Source: Chryseobacterium ureilyticum (GTDB taxonomy: Bacteria > Bacteroidota > Bacteroidia > Flavobacteriales > Weeksellaceae). From it: a DNA stretch of 64,000 bases. Both the position numbers and the translations under genes were made by a program. The notes under the pieces are model-generated. The model made no database searches. It saw only the letters and a program-made list of their open reading frames with translations, and was not told where the DNA came from. Where the stretch lies: NCBI RefSeq assembly GCF_900156735.1, contig NZ_FTOL01000004.1, positions 310,001 to 374,000 of the forward strand. Direction: 5' to 3'. Shown piece by piece: positions 18,552-27,584 of this stretch (position 1 is the stretch's first letter; the number at the start of each line of letters is the position of its first letter).

Positions 18552-19114
18552 GAAGGTATATTTTGTTTGTTGATCACTTTTTTAGCGAGTGCTCCAAATA
18601 TCACTCCCAATAAAGATCCAACAAACGCCCCCACCAAAATATCAATCGGGAAATGCACTCCTAAATATATACGGCTGTAGGAAACCACTATAGCCCAAAC
18701 AAATATAGCATATGGAAACCACTTGACCTTACTTTTCAGTACAATACTTAAAAAGGCAGCTAAAAAGAATGTATTGGAAGCATGAGCGGAATAAAATCCG
18801 AATTGCCCACCACATTTTACAATTCTCATGTAATGCTCCAAGGTAGGGTCATGACAAGGTCTTAATCTTGCTACGCCATATTTGAAAACACTTGCCAACT
18901 GATCTGAAACCGTTGCTCCAAGTGCGATAAATATAAGAATGAAAACTAAAGATCTTAGTTTATAATTTTTGTATAAAAAATAAAGGAATATAATGTAAAG
19001 AGGAACCCAGATCCATGTACTGGAAATCAACATCCACAGCTGATCAAAAGCCGGATCCCCTAAATTGTTCAGGTACAGAAATACCTGTTTATCTTCCTGA
19101 ATAATCTCCTCCAT
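18548..19114 (-). CDS. PAP2-type membrane phosphatase
   Basis: The 188-residue integral membrane protein carries all three PAP2 motifs: KYGVARLRP, SAHASN (the usual PSGH with Ala in place of the Gly) and SRIYLGVHFPIDILVGA with the catalytic His. It likely dephosphorylates lipid phosphates such as undecaprenyl pyrophosphate or phosphatidylglycerophosphate on the outer face of the inner membrane. It begins one base after the tatA stop codon region and overlaps the TPR gene, so the three are cotranscribed. Confidence 0.9.
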   Translation of the reverse strand: MEEIIQEDKQVFLYLNNLGDPAFDQLWMLISSTWIWVPLYIIFLYFLYKNYKLRSLVFILIFIALGATVSDQLASVFKYGVARLRPCHDPTLEHYMRIVKCGGQFGFYSAHASNTFFLAAFLSIVLKSKVKWFPYAIFVWAIVVSYSRIYLGVHFPIDILVGAFVGSLLGVIFGALAKKVINKQNIPS

Positions 19115-19115
19115 A

Positions 19116-19460
19116 CTATCTGCTTACAGGTCCTTCGTAGGTTTCGTCGTCTACAGGCTTCGGTTTTGGAGGTTCATTAGAAGCAACAGAATTATTAGGC
19201 TCTGTAAGAATATCTTTTTCAATATCCTTCATTGGATTAAAGTCTTTGGCTGCATCCTTCACCTTTTCAATCTCACGCTTAATCTCGGAAACAGGATTAT
19301 CTGTTTCTTTCATGATTTCAGTTTTGATATCCTCTACTGCTCCACGCATTTTTCTAACGCCTGCTCCTAAGTCACGCGCTATCTGAGGTAATTTATCCGG
19401 ACCGAATAATACAACGATTGCCACTGCAATCAATGCCATTTCTCCAATGCTTAATTCCAT
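19116..19460 (-). CDS. tatA: Twin-arginine translocase subunit TatA/TatB type
   Basis: The 114-residue protein has one N-terminal membrane helix (IGEMALIAVAIVVLFGP), a hinge, the amphipathic helix DKLPQIARDLGAGVRKMRGA and a long charged, Pro-rich tail that is probably disordered. This is the TatA/TatB layout; FGPDKLP favours the TatA/B branch and length is intermediate. It exports folded proteins with twin-arginine signals together with TatC, which is not in this window. It leads a three-gene operon. Confidence 0.88.
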   Translation of the reverse strand: MELSIGEMALIAVAIVVLFGPDKLPQIARDLGAGVRKMRGAVEDIKTEIMKETDNPVSEIKREIEKVKDAAKDFNPMKDIEKDILTEPNNSVASNEPPKPKPVDDETYEGPVSR

Positions 19461-19834
19461 GCTGTAAAATTACGAAAGATTATACATTTATTTACTGTAA
19501 ACTAAAAATTTAAACAAATTTTAAGATTTTGTACCTCTAGAAGAACATTTTACAGATTCAAAGTTATGGATATGAATCAGTTGACGATATATATTTAATC
19601 TCTTCTTCAAAAATTCAAAGAATATTTGTGACTCCTTCAGAAGATGGATAATCAAGGACTACATTATATATTATTGGTTAATAGATTTCTTACATTTTAC
19701 TTTTCATTTCTATTCTTAAAAGCTGATATCTAGCACTTAAAACTTACTAATTAACAAATAATTAATTCAAAATATTGAGAATTACTCAGCAATTAAGTAT
19801 ATTTACTACACACAACCTAAATAAAATATTTATT
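19461..19834. other. Gene-free spacer
   Basis: AT-rich divergent region between tatA and the lipoprotein. No perfect -7 box, repeat or coding frame was recognised. The frame of the following gene stays open back to a TTG at 19775, but the extension has no protein character. Confidence 0.4.
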
Positions 19835-20785
19835 ATGAAAAAACTTGTTACTGGCTTTAAAATTCTAGCCGTATTATCGGTACTTACCTTCCATAGCTGT
19901 AGTGATGAGAGCGATGAACTATCTCAAAAAGAAACCGTTCAGGCTAAAATCACAACTGCTGATCTGAAAAAAGAAACAACGCCTATTTCACAAGCTGTTC
20001 CGGGAGCCGTACAGACTCAACTGGATGAATCCCAAAAGAGCCTTGAAAAGTATTTGAAAAGTGACTTACAGATTTCTGGTGTAAATGTGATAGGAAAAAT
20101 CTCTACTCAAAAAGGAATTGAACTTTCCAAAAGTCTTATTACAGATAAAGATCAATTTATTGCATCTGGAAATATAACGGAATCTTCTTCTGTAAAAATG
20201 GGGAGAATTGGTGATGTATACACTGGCGATGATCTTACCCTTGCACAAAACGGATTAAAGGAAATGGCAACGGAAGAAATCAAAACCGGAACCAATGTAA
20301 TGGAAGTTATCTGGACCAGCAAAACTGGGAAATTTACCACTCTTTGCTTTTATAATGACTCAGGAATTGTTTGGGATAATGTTCTTGGAGGATTAGTTAT
20401 CATGGATACGAGAGGAACTATGGAAGATTCTACATCCGTGCAGGCAGCTGCAAGAGTAGCTTCTAAATGGTATAAACAATGGTGGACTGCAAGCTGGCTT
20501 TGGGGTTCTAAAAGAGGGGAAATGGGATATCAGATCACGGTTTATTATACAGGATCTACTGTTTCCAATACCGATGTGAATGACTGGGCTTATATCAGCC
20601 TTGGAAAAGCGAAAAGCGAAACTAAAATAACAAAAAGAACGGGTGCTTACGGACAATGCCAATATGCTTTAGGACTTTGTACTCCTACCGGTTCTTTAAG
20701 CTTCAACTCCAGCAAGTTTTCTATTTCTTTCTCAGGATTGGGAAGCAATATCGTGAACAACGGAGTAAAATCACTTTATCCTTAG
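19835..20785 (+). CDS. Lipoprotein of unknown function
   Basis: The start at the ATG 19835 gives 316 residues with a lipoprotein signal (MKKLVTGFKILAVLSVLTFHSC); an upstream TTG at 19775 would bury the signal. The residues after the lipid Cys are S-D-E-S-D-E, an acidic stretch like the lipoprotein export signal that sends Bacteroidetes lipoproteins to the cell surface. The middle holds several Lys/Thr-rich helices; the C-terminal third is Trp-, Tyr- and Gly-rich (WYKQWWTASWLWGSKRGEMGY) and looks beta-rich. A Cys pair sits in GQCQYALGLC. I do not recognise a family. It is monocistronic. Confidence 0.7.
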   Translation: MKKLVTGFKILAVLSVLTFHSCSDESDELSQKETVQAKITTADLKKETTPISQAVPGAVQTQLDESQKSLEKYLKSDLQISGVNVIGKISTQKGIELSKSLITDKDQFIASGNITESSSVKMGRIGDVYTGDDLTLAQNGLKEMATEEIKTGTNVMEVIWTSKTGKFTTLCFYNDSGIVWDNVLGGLVIMDTRGTMEDSTSVQAAARVASKWYKQWWTASWLWGSKRGEMGYQITVYYTGSTVSNTDVNDWAYISLGKAKSETKITKRTGAYGQCQYALGLCTPTGSLSFNSSKFSISFSGLGSNIVNNGVKSLYP

Positions 20786-20817
20786 TTTTTTCTAGAATAT
20801 TAAATTTTTAAAGAAGT

Positions 20818-20842
20818 AAAGGGAAGCTCATGGCTTCCCTTT
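20818..20842. terminator. Bidirectional terminator
   Basis: Perfect ten-base arms 20818-20827 (AAAGGGAAGC) and 20833-20842 between the convergent lipoprotein and N-acetyltransferase genes. Confidence 0.8.
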
Positions 20843-20861
20843 ATATATTTCATGTTTATAA

Positions 20862-21662
20862 TTACTTATTTTTCTTTTGTTTCAAAATCTCTACAGCATT
20901 CTCTTTGAGTCCGAAAGTATCTTGTAACATTTGATACAGTTCAATGTCATTCTCTATCTGAATTGATTCTTTTTCTCCTGTATTTTTTCTGATATTCAGT
21001 GTATTTTCACTAAAAGTATATCGTGCATTTTCATCCACTTTTGAAAGAATCAGATTATTCTTAAACCCTGAATCCGAATGGGTAGAAAGATACCAGTTAG
21101 CAATTTCAAGCTCAGGAAGTTCTACATCATCAAGACTGAAACGATATACTGGCAGCCATTTTTCCCTCCATGTCCAAAGCGTATATGAACTATTATTTTT
21201 TGAAATCTTAAACAATCCGTTGGGTGTCTGCTGTGGTTCTACATTATGCAATAACAAAGGGCTTGTAAGCGTTGCTGTTCCGAAACCACAATCTATCAGA
21301 TAGATTTGATCATTAAAATTTACGGTTAACAATAGATGTGTTCTTGCTGCGCTACTGCTTTCTTCTCTTCTCCACACTACCCTGCCCAATCTAAGATCAA
21401 CATTAAATCCGAGATATTTTAAAATATCATGTAAAAGAAGGTTCTGTTCATAACAATAACCGCCTCTTGAATCTATAACAAGCTTTTGAAAGATATCTTC
21501 TGTATTTAAAGAAGGAACAGTTCCCGTATAAGAATCAATATTTTCAAAAGGAATATATTTTGGATGCAACTGATGGATTTCTTTTAAATTCTCCATATTT
21601 GCACTTCTATCTCCGGAATAATGAATTCTTCCAAAGTATTTTTCTAATGCTAAATTATCCAT
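20862..21662 (-). CDS. Arylamine N-acetyltransferase
   Basis: The 266-residue cytosolic enzyme moves an acetyl group from acetyl-CoA to arylamines or hydrazines. The papain-like triad is visible: Cys70 in RGGYCYEQN, His109 in RTHLLL and Asp124 in LIDCGFG. Length fits bacterial NATs (about 255-280). The physiological substrate in this organism is unknown; detoxification is a family-level guess. A near-consensus -7 box (TAACTTTA) lies four bases upstream of the ATG. Confidence 0.92.
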   Translation of the reverse strand: MDNLALEKYFGRIHYSGDRSANMENLKEIHQLHPKYIPFENIDSYTGTVPSLNTEDIFQKLVIDSRGGYCYEQNLLLHDILKYLGFNVDLRLGRVVWRREESSSAARTHLLLTVNFNDQIYLIDCGFGTATLTSPLLLHNVEPQQTPNGLFKISKNNSSYTLWTWREKWLPVYRFSLDDVELPELEIANWYLSTHSDSGFKNNLILSKVDENARYTFSENTLNIRKNTGEKESIQIENDIELYQMLQDTFGLKENAVEILKQKKNK

Positions 21663-21692
21663 ACTTTAAAGTTAGAAATAAATCTGTATTGC

Positions 21693-22913
21693 TTAAATTT
21701 TTCCTTTCTTTTTAAAGGCAGAATAAGTGATCACTACACTTAAAGACATTAATATAAACGCAAGAAAGAACGGTGCTCCTGAAAATTTAAACGGCGCCTC
21801 ATCATGCGTGAAAAAGTAGAATAGATTCGTCATCATCGGAGGTCCGATAATGGAAGTTGCACTCATCAAGCTCGTAAGTGCTCCCTGAAGCTCTCCCTGT
21901 TCATTTGAAGGTACACTTTTGGTGATTACAGACTGTAAAGCTGGTCCGCAGATTCCTCCTAAACAGTAAGGAACCAAAAAGGCAAACATCATCCACCCTT
22001 CGGAAGCAAAAGCAAACAAGAGCATTCCGACTGCATACAAAGCCAAACCATAATAGATACTTTTCTGCTCACCCAATCTCGGCGTTGTCCATCTGATGAG
22101 AAGTCCCTGAACCAATCCTACCAATAACCCGACAACACCCAAAGAGATACCAACCATTCTTTCCGACCAGTTGAATTTATACATCGTAAAGAAACTCCAG
22201 TTACTTTGTACTGCATGCCCTGCAATATAAATCAAAATCAGAGAAACAATAAGCCCTGAAATTTCCGGATGCTTTCCTAAGAATTTAAATGATCCTATAG
22301 GATTTGCGCGTTTCCAATCAAACTCCCTCCTTTTATCTTTATCCAAACTTTCAGGAAGAATAAAATATCCATAAAGGAAATTCAGCAAACACAATCCTGC
22401 TGCTGCATAGAAAGGAACTCTTGCTCCATAATGTCCCAAAACCCCACCAAGAACAGGTCCAATGATGAATCCGAGACCAAATGCAGCTCCTATCAGCCCA
22501 AAGTTCTTTGCCCGATCTTCATCAGTAGAAATATCGGCAATATATGCACTTGCAGTAGTAACACTTGCTCCGGTAATCCCTGCAATCACTCTTCCAAGAA
22601 ACAGCCACCAGATCGTGGGAGCCAATGCCAGAAAAATATAATCTACAGCAAATCCGAAAAGTGAAATAAGAATAATAGGTCTGCGTCCGTATTTATCACT
22701 AAGGTTCCCCACCAGTGGAGAAAAGATAAATTGGGTGAATGCATAAGCAAATCCCAGCCAACCTCCATATTTTGCAGCTTCACTGATATCTGCATGAATC
22801 AATTCTTCAATTAATTTAGGAACAACCGGGATAATGATTCCCCATCCAGTAATATCAATCAGTAAAGTAATAAATATAAAGCCAATAGCTGCTTTCTTCC
22901 TTGAATTTTCCAT
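21693..22913 (-). CDS. TCR/Tet-type MFS drug efflux transporter
   Basis: The 406-residue, 12-helix proton antiporter has the TetA signature [16 protein letters not shown] in the loop after TM2, [23 protein letters not shown] in TM4 and [13 protein letters not shown] in the second half. The subfamily exports many compounds, so tetracycline resistance must not be assumed. The start codon lies only seven bases downstream of a perfect -7 box, so the transcript may be leaderless. It is 30 bases upstream of the N-acetyltransferase on the same strand; the two may form a small detoxification unit. Confidence 0.88.
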   Translation of the reverse strand: MENSRKKAAIGFIFITLLIDITGWGIIIPVVPKLIEELIHADISEAAKYGGWLGFAYAFTQFIFSPLVGNLSDKYGRRPIILISLFGFAVDYIFLALAPTIWWLFLGRVIAGITGASVTTASAYIADISTDEDRAKNFGLIGAAFGLGFIIGPVLGGVLGHYGARVPFYAAAGLCLLNFLYGYFILPESLDKDKRREFDWKRANPIGSFKFLGKHPEISGLIVSLILIYIAGHAVQSNWSFFTMYKFNWSERMVGISLGVVGLLVGLVQGLLIRWTTPRLGEQKSIYYGLALYAVGMLLFAFASEGWMMFAFLVPYCLGGICGPALQSVITKSVPSNEQGELQGALTSLMSATSIIGPPMMTNLFYFFTHDEAPFKFSGAPFFLAFILMSLSVVITYSAFKKKGKI

Positions 22914-22920
22914 GATGATA

Positions 22921-22928
22921 CAAAATTA
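22921..22928 (-). promoter_or_regulatory. -7 promoter box at the MFS pump start
   Basis: TAATTTTG on the minus strand, a perfect TAnnTTTG, seven bases before the ATG at 22913. The rest of the spacer to 23186 is AT-rich and shows nothing else. Confidence 0.5.
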
Positions 22929-23186
22929 ATCAAATCTTAAAAATAATGGTTCTAAATTTCATTACATTAAACATATATAATATTGAACAATAGATTTATA
23001 CTAAAAAACTTCCTTTTTATATATTTTAAATAATTCATCCAATCGACTGAAAATAAAAGCCATAACACATTATCCCATCACTTTACAGACATGCACATGA
23101 AAGAATAATTCAAAATACAGGGAAAACACCTATATAATTTTTAAATAATTTTAAGTATACTTGTTATCATAAAAAACACAAATTCG

Positions 23187-24263
23187 ATGATCATTTATTA
23201 CACCCAATCTGGGCAGTCCCTTGCTGATCTCTGTAATGAGATACAGCTTGAAAACCCTGAGTATTTAAAAGAGTATCATAATCGAAACTGTTCTTTGTCG
23301 GAACGTTTTGATGGCGATATTGTTCAGGGAATGAAACTTTATATTCCATCATCACCTGAAATCCTTGGGCTCAACAAGAAAATCAGAGACAACAACCAAA
23401 GCTTTTATGATTTCCCAGCTAATGGAAAATTCCCTTTTGATTTTAGATTCTGGGAAGGAAATTATCAAATTACCCAGACTGTCTATTCTGATGACACAAT
23501 CCTTACAAAGTATGAGAACAAAGTCAAATTACATTTTGAAGGAATTAAAAACAGGAATTATCATTTTCTCTTTTCAGCATTTGATTTCAGAAAAAATGAA
23601 GATATCTCAGACACTAAAGTGGACACCCTTGCAAAAATGTGCATAGAGGTAATCTATCCAATTCGATATATTATAGATCCTGATGGGAAGCTTATTGATA
23701 TAGTACTGACAAAGAAAACAGAAGATATTGTTTCTGAATTGGATTCTATAAAGAACTTTTTCCCAGATCAATATTCCTCTGATTATATTGAAAAGATGAG
23801 AGATATTATAGAAAGTCCAGAAATCACTTCACAGAAGTTTAAAAATACGTTATTTAACTCTTTTATGTTTGGTGCCTTCTACAGAACTCAATTAGGAAAC
23901 TGGGTTACTTCAAATGTTTACTATGATTTTTATCCTTGGATCTTTGATGCTCAGCCGATACGGTTTGAATTTCAAAACACATTATTGTCCAAAGATATTG
24001 TAGATGATGAAAGAGTAAAGATTCAGCAAAAAGGGAGTTCTATTGACAATCGAAATCTGGAAGACTTATATATTACGGATTCCAAGTTTGATGAAAAAAC
24101 AGATACAGAAAAGAAGCCTATAGATTGCGAGCATTTTTCAGAATATCTTTTTAACCGAGAAAATTTATCATTGTATAAAATTGAAGCGAGATTTCAATAT
24201 TTCGGGCATGAAAATACACGAAGAGAAGATTTTTTATTAGAAAGAATTACGGATAGCTATTAA
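23187..24263 (+). CDS. LysM-like protein of a contractile-injection cargo cassette
   Basis: The 358-residue protein has no signal peptide. Residues 1 to about 55 read like a divergent LysM module (YYTQSGQSLADLCNEIQLEN, then IVQGMKLYIPS), as found in phage-tail and type VI adaptor proteins. The remaining ~300 residues are not recognised; they are rich in aromatic and acidic residues and contain DFRFWEGNYQITQTVY and WVTSNVYYDFYPWIFDAQP. It heads a tight same-strand cluster with a DUF4280 PAAR-like protein and a wall-degrading effector, which suggests a loading or spike-adaptor role. That role is inferred from the neighbours. Confidence 0.7.
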   Translation: MIIYYTQSGQSLADLCNEIQLENPEYLKEYHNRNCSLSERFDGDIVQGMKLYIPSSPEILGLNKKIRDNNQSFYDFPANGKFPFDFRFWEGNYQITQTVYSDDTILTKYENKVKLHFEGIKNRNYHFLFSAFDFRKNEDISDTKVDTLAKMCIEVIYPIRYIIDPDGKLIDIVLTKKTEDIVSELDSIKNFFPDQYSSDYIEKMRDIIESPEITSQKFKNTLFNSFMFGAFYRTQLGNWVTSNVYYDFYPWIFDAQPIRFEFQNTLLSKDIVDDERVKIQQKGSSIDNRNLEDLYITDSKFDEKTDTEKKPIDCEHFSEYLFNRENLSLYKIEARFQYFGHENTRREDFLLERITDSY

Positions 24264-24319
24264 ATTTAAAAACACAAACGATTTCAAAAAATACACCCCC
24301 TCACGATGGTAAATATTTC

Positions 24320-24784
24320 GTGATCCAAAAAGGAAAAGCCCAATGCAATCAAGGGAATCAGTTTCCACAATTTAAAGTAACCTCTCACCAGAAACATTAT
24401 TGGAATAATAAAGAAGGACAAGCTGATTATTTAGCTGTTACAGAAGACGATCTGCAATTCAATCCTTCCGGACCTAGTTTTGGGCAGTGTAAGTTAAAAC
24501 CAAGTTCAGGCGGTTATTTACCTTGTGCTTTTGCTCCTGCTGGAAAATGGCAGAAGTCCTATGAAAAAGTAAAGGTTATGAACAAAAGTTGTATTACAGA
24601 ACTGTCTGAACTTATGTGTGTAACAGGTGGGAAAATTACGATAAAAGAACATGGACAAACTTCGGAGGTAACCCAACAGAATGTAAGAAATGCAGATCCA
24701 AAACAGCAACAGAATATTAACCCGTTGCTTGACTACAAAGAATTTCAGGATGAACAGGAAGAAGATGTAAACATCTGCAAATAA
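24320..24784 (+). CDS. DUF4280 PAAR-like spike protein
   Basis: The 154-residue protein matches the DUF4280 (PAAR-like) family: conserved cysteines in KAQCNQG, FGQCKLKPSSGGYLPCAFAP, NKSCITE and LMCVTGGKI. Such proteins sharpen the spike of type VI and extracellular injection systems and carry effectors. The only standard start in frame is GTG at 24320, but family-like residues (KYFVIQKG) begin before it. The frame upstream is open to 24257 and an ATT at 24281 would give 13 more residues (I-S-K-N-T-P-P-H-D-G-K-Y-F) with a natural family N-terminus. The real start may be this ATT. It lies 10 bases before the effector gene. Confidence 0.85.
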   Translation: MIQKGKAQCNQGNQFPQFKVTSHQKHYWNNKEGQADYLAVTEDDLQFNPSGPSFGQCKLKPSSGGYLPCAFAPAGKWQKSYEKVKVMNKSCITELSELMCVTGGKITIKEHGQTSEVTQQNVRNADPKQQQNINPLLDYKEFQDEQEEDVNICK

Positions 24785-24794
24785 ACACACAAAT

Positions 24795-27584
24795 ATGGGA
24801 AAATTAACAATCATCGGAAACGATAAGCCTGTGATAGGAAAACAGGAAATGTATTCTGTCACTACAATAAATGGCTGGCTGAACCCTTTACAACCTATTA
24901 AAAACCCTTTACAAATACCCAAAGCACATTGGGAGGTGATGGTACAGACCAAAACAGGTTGGAGAAAAGGCGGAAGCGATAAAGAAGGTCAAATGGTTCC
25001 TTATATTTTCGGACAGAAGAGTTTATTTCATAAGGGAATAAAGATCATTGTACGTCAGGGTGAAGACTATGGAGAACTTATTGTACATCCACAACGGGCT
25101 AAAGAACCTAAAATAACCAGAGTGGAACTTCTGGATGCTAACTATAAACCTATTCCAAAAGGTAAAAAGTTAAGCTATAAAGATACCATTATTGCAAGGG
25201 CATATTGTGTAGAGATGTTCGAGATGAATATTGCTTTTACCCTTTGGGAAGATGATGCTCAGGGAGAAGGACACAAGCCCACAGTAAATGCTTTGAATAA
25301 AATCAATCCTGTCCCTGTTCTTAGTAGAGTAAATGAAAAAGGAATGGCAGAAGCTGTTTTCAGATTACCTTTTTACACAATGGCTGTAATGATAGCCAAT
25401 GCACGCACTGCATCAGGTGATAAAAATGAGGGAGCAACTCACGAATATTATGTAACGGCTGATGTGGTTAGCAAACATATACAAAAAGCAAGTCCTAATA
25501 TTAATGTAGTCAACCCTACTCATAATCCAGAACCTCCAAGAAAAAGAGAGGTTCCTAAAGGGCATACTCCCTCACCAGCAAAGCCCAAAACAACTCCTAC
25601 TCCAGCAAAACCCAAACCTAAACCTGATGGAAATTCAGCAAAATTCCCAGTAACCACGGGCGGAAAAAAGAGTGATGATCCTCAAGGAAAGATCCTGAGT
25701 GCTGAATTTGTGGATAATAATGGTAACAGACTCCATTCTTCCAAAGTGGGAACAGCTGTAGCTGTAAAAATTACGGCAAAGGGTATGAAGAATAAAAAAG
25801 TGAAGATCAAAATATGGGAGGAAGACAATTTCAGTTGGACTAATGATTTGATTCATGAAAAAGATTGTGTATTGGTGGGAGATACAAGTTTTGTAGGAGT
25901 ACTGTTAACAAAAGAAATGTTTGACAAAGCCAAAGAATTTGGAACTGATAGTAGCAGACAGGATTATTTTATAGAAGTAATACACAATGATACTTCTGTA
26001 AACTCGGCCGTGATGCCTGTGAGTGCAGATGCTGAGCCTACAAAGGTGGAGAGTGGGAATAGTGCAACGATGGTGAAAGAACCGAAATTGGAATCTAAGA
26101 ATTGTGGAGGTAAATATTGTATTGACAAAAATTCTGCTCCAAGCGAGTTGATAAGAGAAATAAATATTCGTTTAGCAGGTTTTGGTGGAAATGTACCAAC
26201 AGATAAATTTACAGACAGAACCGAAAGAATGATTAAACAGTTCCAAAGAGACTATATGAAAGTTCCTGAAACAGGAAAAGTTTGCGGAAATGTTTTAAAG
26301 GCTATTGATGAGTTTTCAAATAAATATTCAGTTAATATCGATGAAGGAAAATGTCCATGTAGAAAATGTACAGGGTTTGGTAAAGGGTTATATCCAGAAG
26401 AGAAAAATAATGCTAAAATTCTCGAAAAAAGTAGAAAATATGAATATCCAGGTATTCATAGATCGTTATTATGGGTAGAGAAAGCAATAAAATTTTATTT
26501 AGCTAATCAGGAAAAGCAAATAGGATTGAGGGTCGGTAAAATAAATTCAGGTTATCGTTGTAATGCCAATAATAAGATAAATAAACGACATAGCACTAAT
26601 CACATGGGGAAGGCTTTAGATATTCATATTTATAAACTTTCTGATTCAATTAATACTGAGAAAAATGCAGATAAAGTAAGAGATGTTTTGATTAAATATA
26701 CTGATGCAAAATATAGGTGGAAAGACCATAATGTTTTTGCTTTAGAACCAAGTTCCAGAAATAGAATAGATGAGGAGTATATTGCTACAACTTGGGTACA
26801 CTATGATGTTAGAACTTTTGACTTAGAATATCTCAAAGATGAATATTTTGTAAAAGATAATAATGGTGTAAATGGCGAAAATATTATAGCTTTAGCAAAT
26901 AAACTAGGATATAAAAATACTTGTAATTGTAGTGACGGAACTAGAAAAGAAAATAAGACTAAAGAAAGTAAAAAAGCAGATAAATATAAGTGGGCTCATA
27001 GTAAATTTGGAAATTTAATAGCGAAAGTTGAATCATCAGATGATTATAATAAATGCAATAAAACCGAAAAAGTAGCATATAAAGTCAATGGTAAGATAAA
27101 ATACAAACGGGTTGTTAAAGTAGTAAATAGTGTAAAAGTTGTTGAAACTACTATCAAAGAAATTCAAAAAAAACAGGCAGATAAAGATCTTTTTGCCATA
27201 GGCAGGTATCAACTTATTCCAGAGACATTAAAGAGTGCAATTTTAAGTTTGAGTCTTGATATAAATAAAAAATTAGATGAGGAAACACAAGATAAAATTT
27301 TTGATGATTATCTTATCAAAGTTAAAAGGCCAAAAATTATTGGATATTTGGAAGCGAACGGTGCTGTTGAAGATGCCATGTATTCTGCCGCCCAGGAGTG
27401 GGCTAGTATTGGTGTTGAAAAAGGGAAACGTATAAGTGATAAATTAACAAAAAGTGGAGAAAAAATAATAAGGTATGCCAAAAATGGTGAATCTTATTAT
27501 GCAGGTGATGGACTAAATAGAGCACATGTTAATCCAGAAGAAATAAAAGAAGCATTAATAAATTCTAAAAATGATAATAAATAA
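24795..27584 (+). CDS. Multidomain peptidoglycan-degrading effector, candidate
   Basis: The 929-residue protein has no signal peptide. About 1-225 is beta-rich; 239-281 is a Pro/Lys linker (repeats of PKPKP and PAKP); about 290-410 repeats the beta-rich fold (LSAEFVDNNGN against VELLDANYK; LWEDD against IWEED). Residues about 452-515 look like a peptidoglycan-binding domain (ERMIKQFQRDYMKVPETGKV). Residues about 560-690 are M15-like peptidase: SGYRCN, STNHMGKALDIH with His603 and Asp609, and His669 in WVHYD. Residues about 735-929 are lysozyme-like with Glu746 (AKVESSDDYN) and AIGRYQLIPETL at 801-812. Position after a DUF4280 spike gene suggests delivery by an injection system. The start follows the previous stop by 10 bases. 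Confidence 0.8.
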   Translation: MGKLTIIGNDKPVIGKQEMYSVTTINGWLNPLQPIKNPLQIPKAHWEVMVQTKTGWRKGGSDKEGQMVPYIFGQKSLFHKGIKIIVRQGEDYGELIVHPQRAKEPKITRVELLDANYKPIPKGKKLSYKDTIIARAYCVEMFEMNIAFTLWEDDAQGEGHKPTVNALNKINPVPVLSRVNEKGMAEAVFRLPFYTMAVMIANARTASGDKNEGATHEYYVTADVVSKHIQKASPNINVVNPTHNPEPPRKREVPKGHTPSPAKPKTTPTPAKPKPKPDGNSAKFPVTTGGKKSDDPQGKILSAEFVDNNGNRLHSSKVGTAVAVKITAKGMKNKKVKIKIWEEDNFSWTNDLIHEKDCVLVGDTSFVGVLLTKEMFDKAKEFGTDSSRQDYFIEVIHNDTSVNSAVMPVSADAEPTKVESGNSATMVKEPKLESKNCGGKYCIDKNSAPSELIREINIRLAGFGGNVPTDKFTDRTERMIKQFQRDYMKVPETGKVCGNVLKAIDEFSNKYSVNIDEGKCPCRKCTGFGKGLYPEEKNNAKILEKSRKYEYPGIHRSLLWVEKAIKFYLANQEKQIGLRVGKINSGYRCNANNKINKRHSTNHMGKALDIHIYKLSDSINTEKNADKVRDVLIKYTDAKYRWKDHNVFALEPSSRNRIDEEYIATTWVHYDVRTFDLEYLKDEYFVKDNNGVNGENIIALANKLGYKNTCNCSDGTRKENKTKESKKADKYKWAHSKFGNLIAKVESSDDYNKCNKTEKVAYKVNGKIKYKRVVKVVNSVKVVETTIKEIQKKQADKDLFAIGRYQLIPETLKSAILSLSLDINKKLDEETQDKIFDDYLIKVKRPKIIGYLEANGAVEDAMYSAAQEWASIGVEKGKRISDKLTKSGEKIIRYAKNGESYYAGDGLNRAHVNPEEIKEALINSKNDNK

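Noticed and set aside
21693..22913. Tetracycline resistance gene
   Set aside because: TetA-type loop motif only places it in the TCR/Tet MFS subfamily; many members have other substrates.
22929..23186. Integration site or mobile-element end before the cargo cassette
   Set aside because: AT-rich only; no direct or inverted repeat, tRNA tail or transposase remnant was found.
24518..24952. Long minus-strand open frame across the DUF4280 and effector genes
   Set aside because: It is a shadow of the two plus-strand genes, with a composition rich in Cys, Phe and Ile and no recognisable domain.
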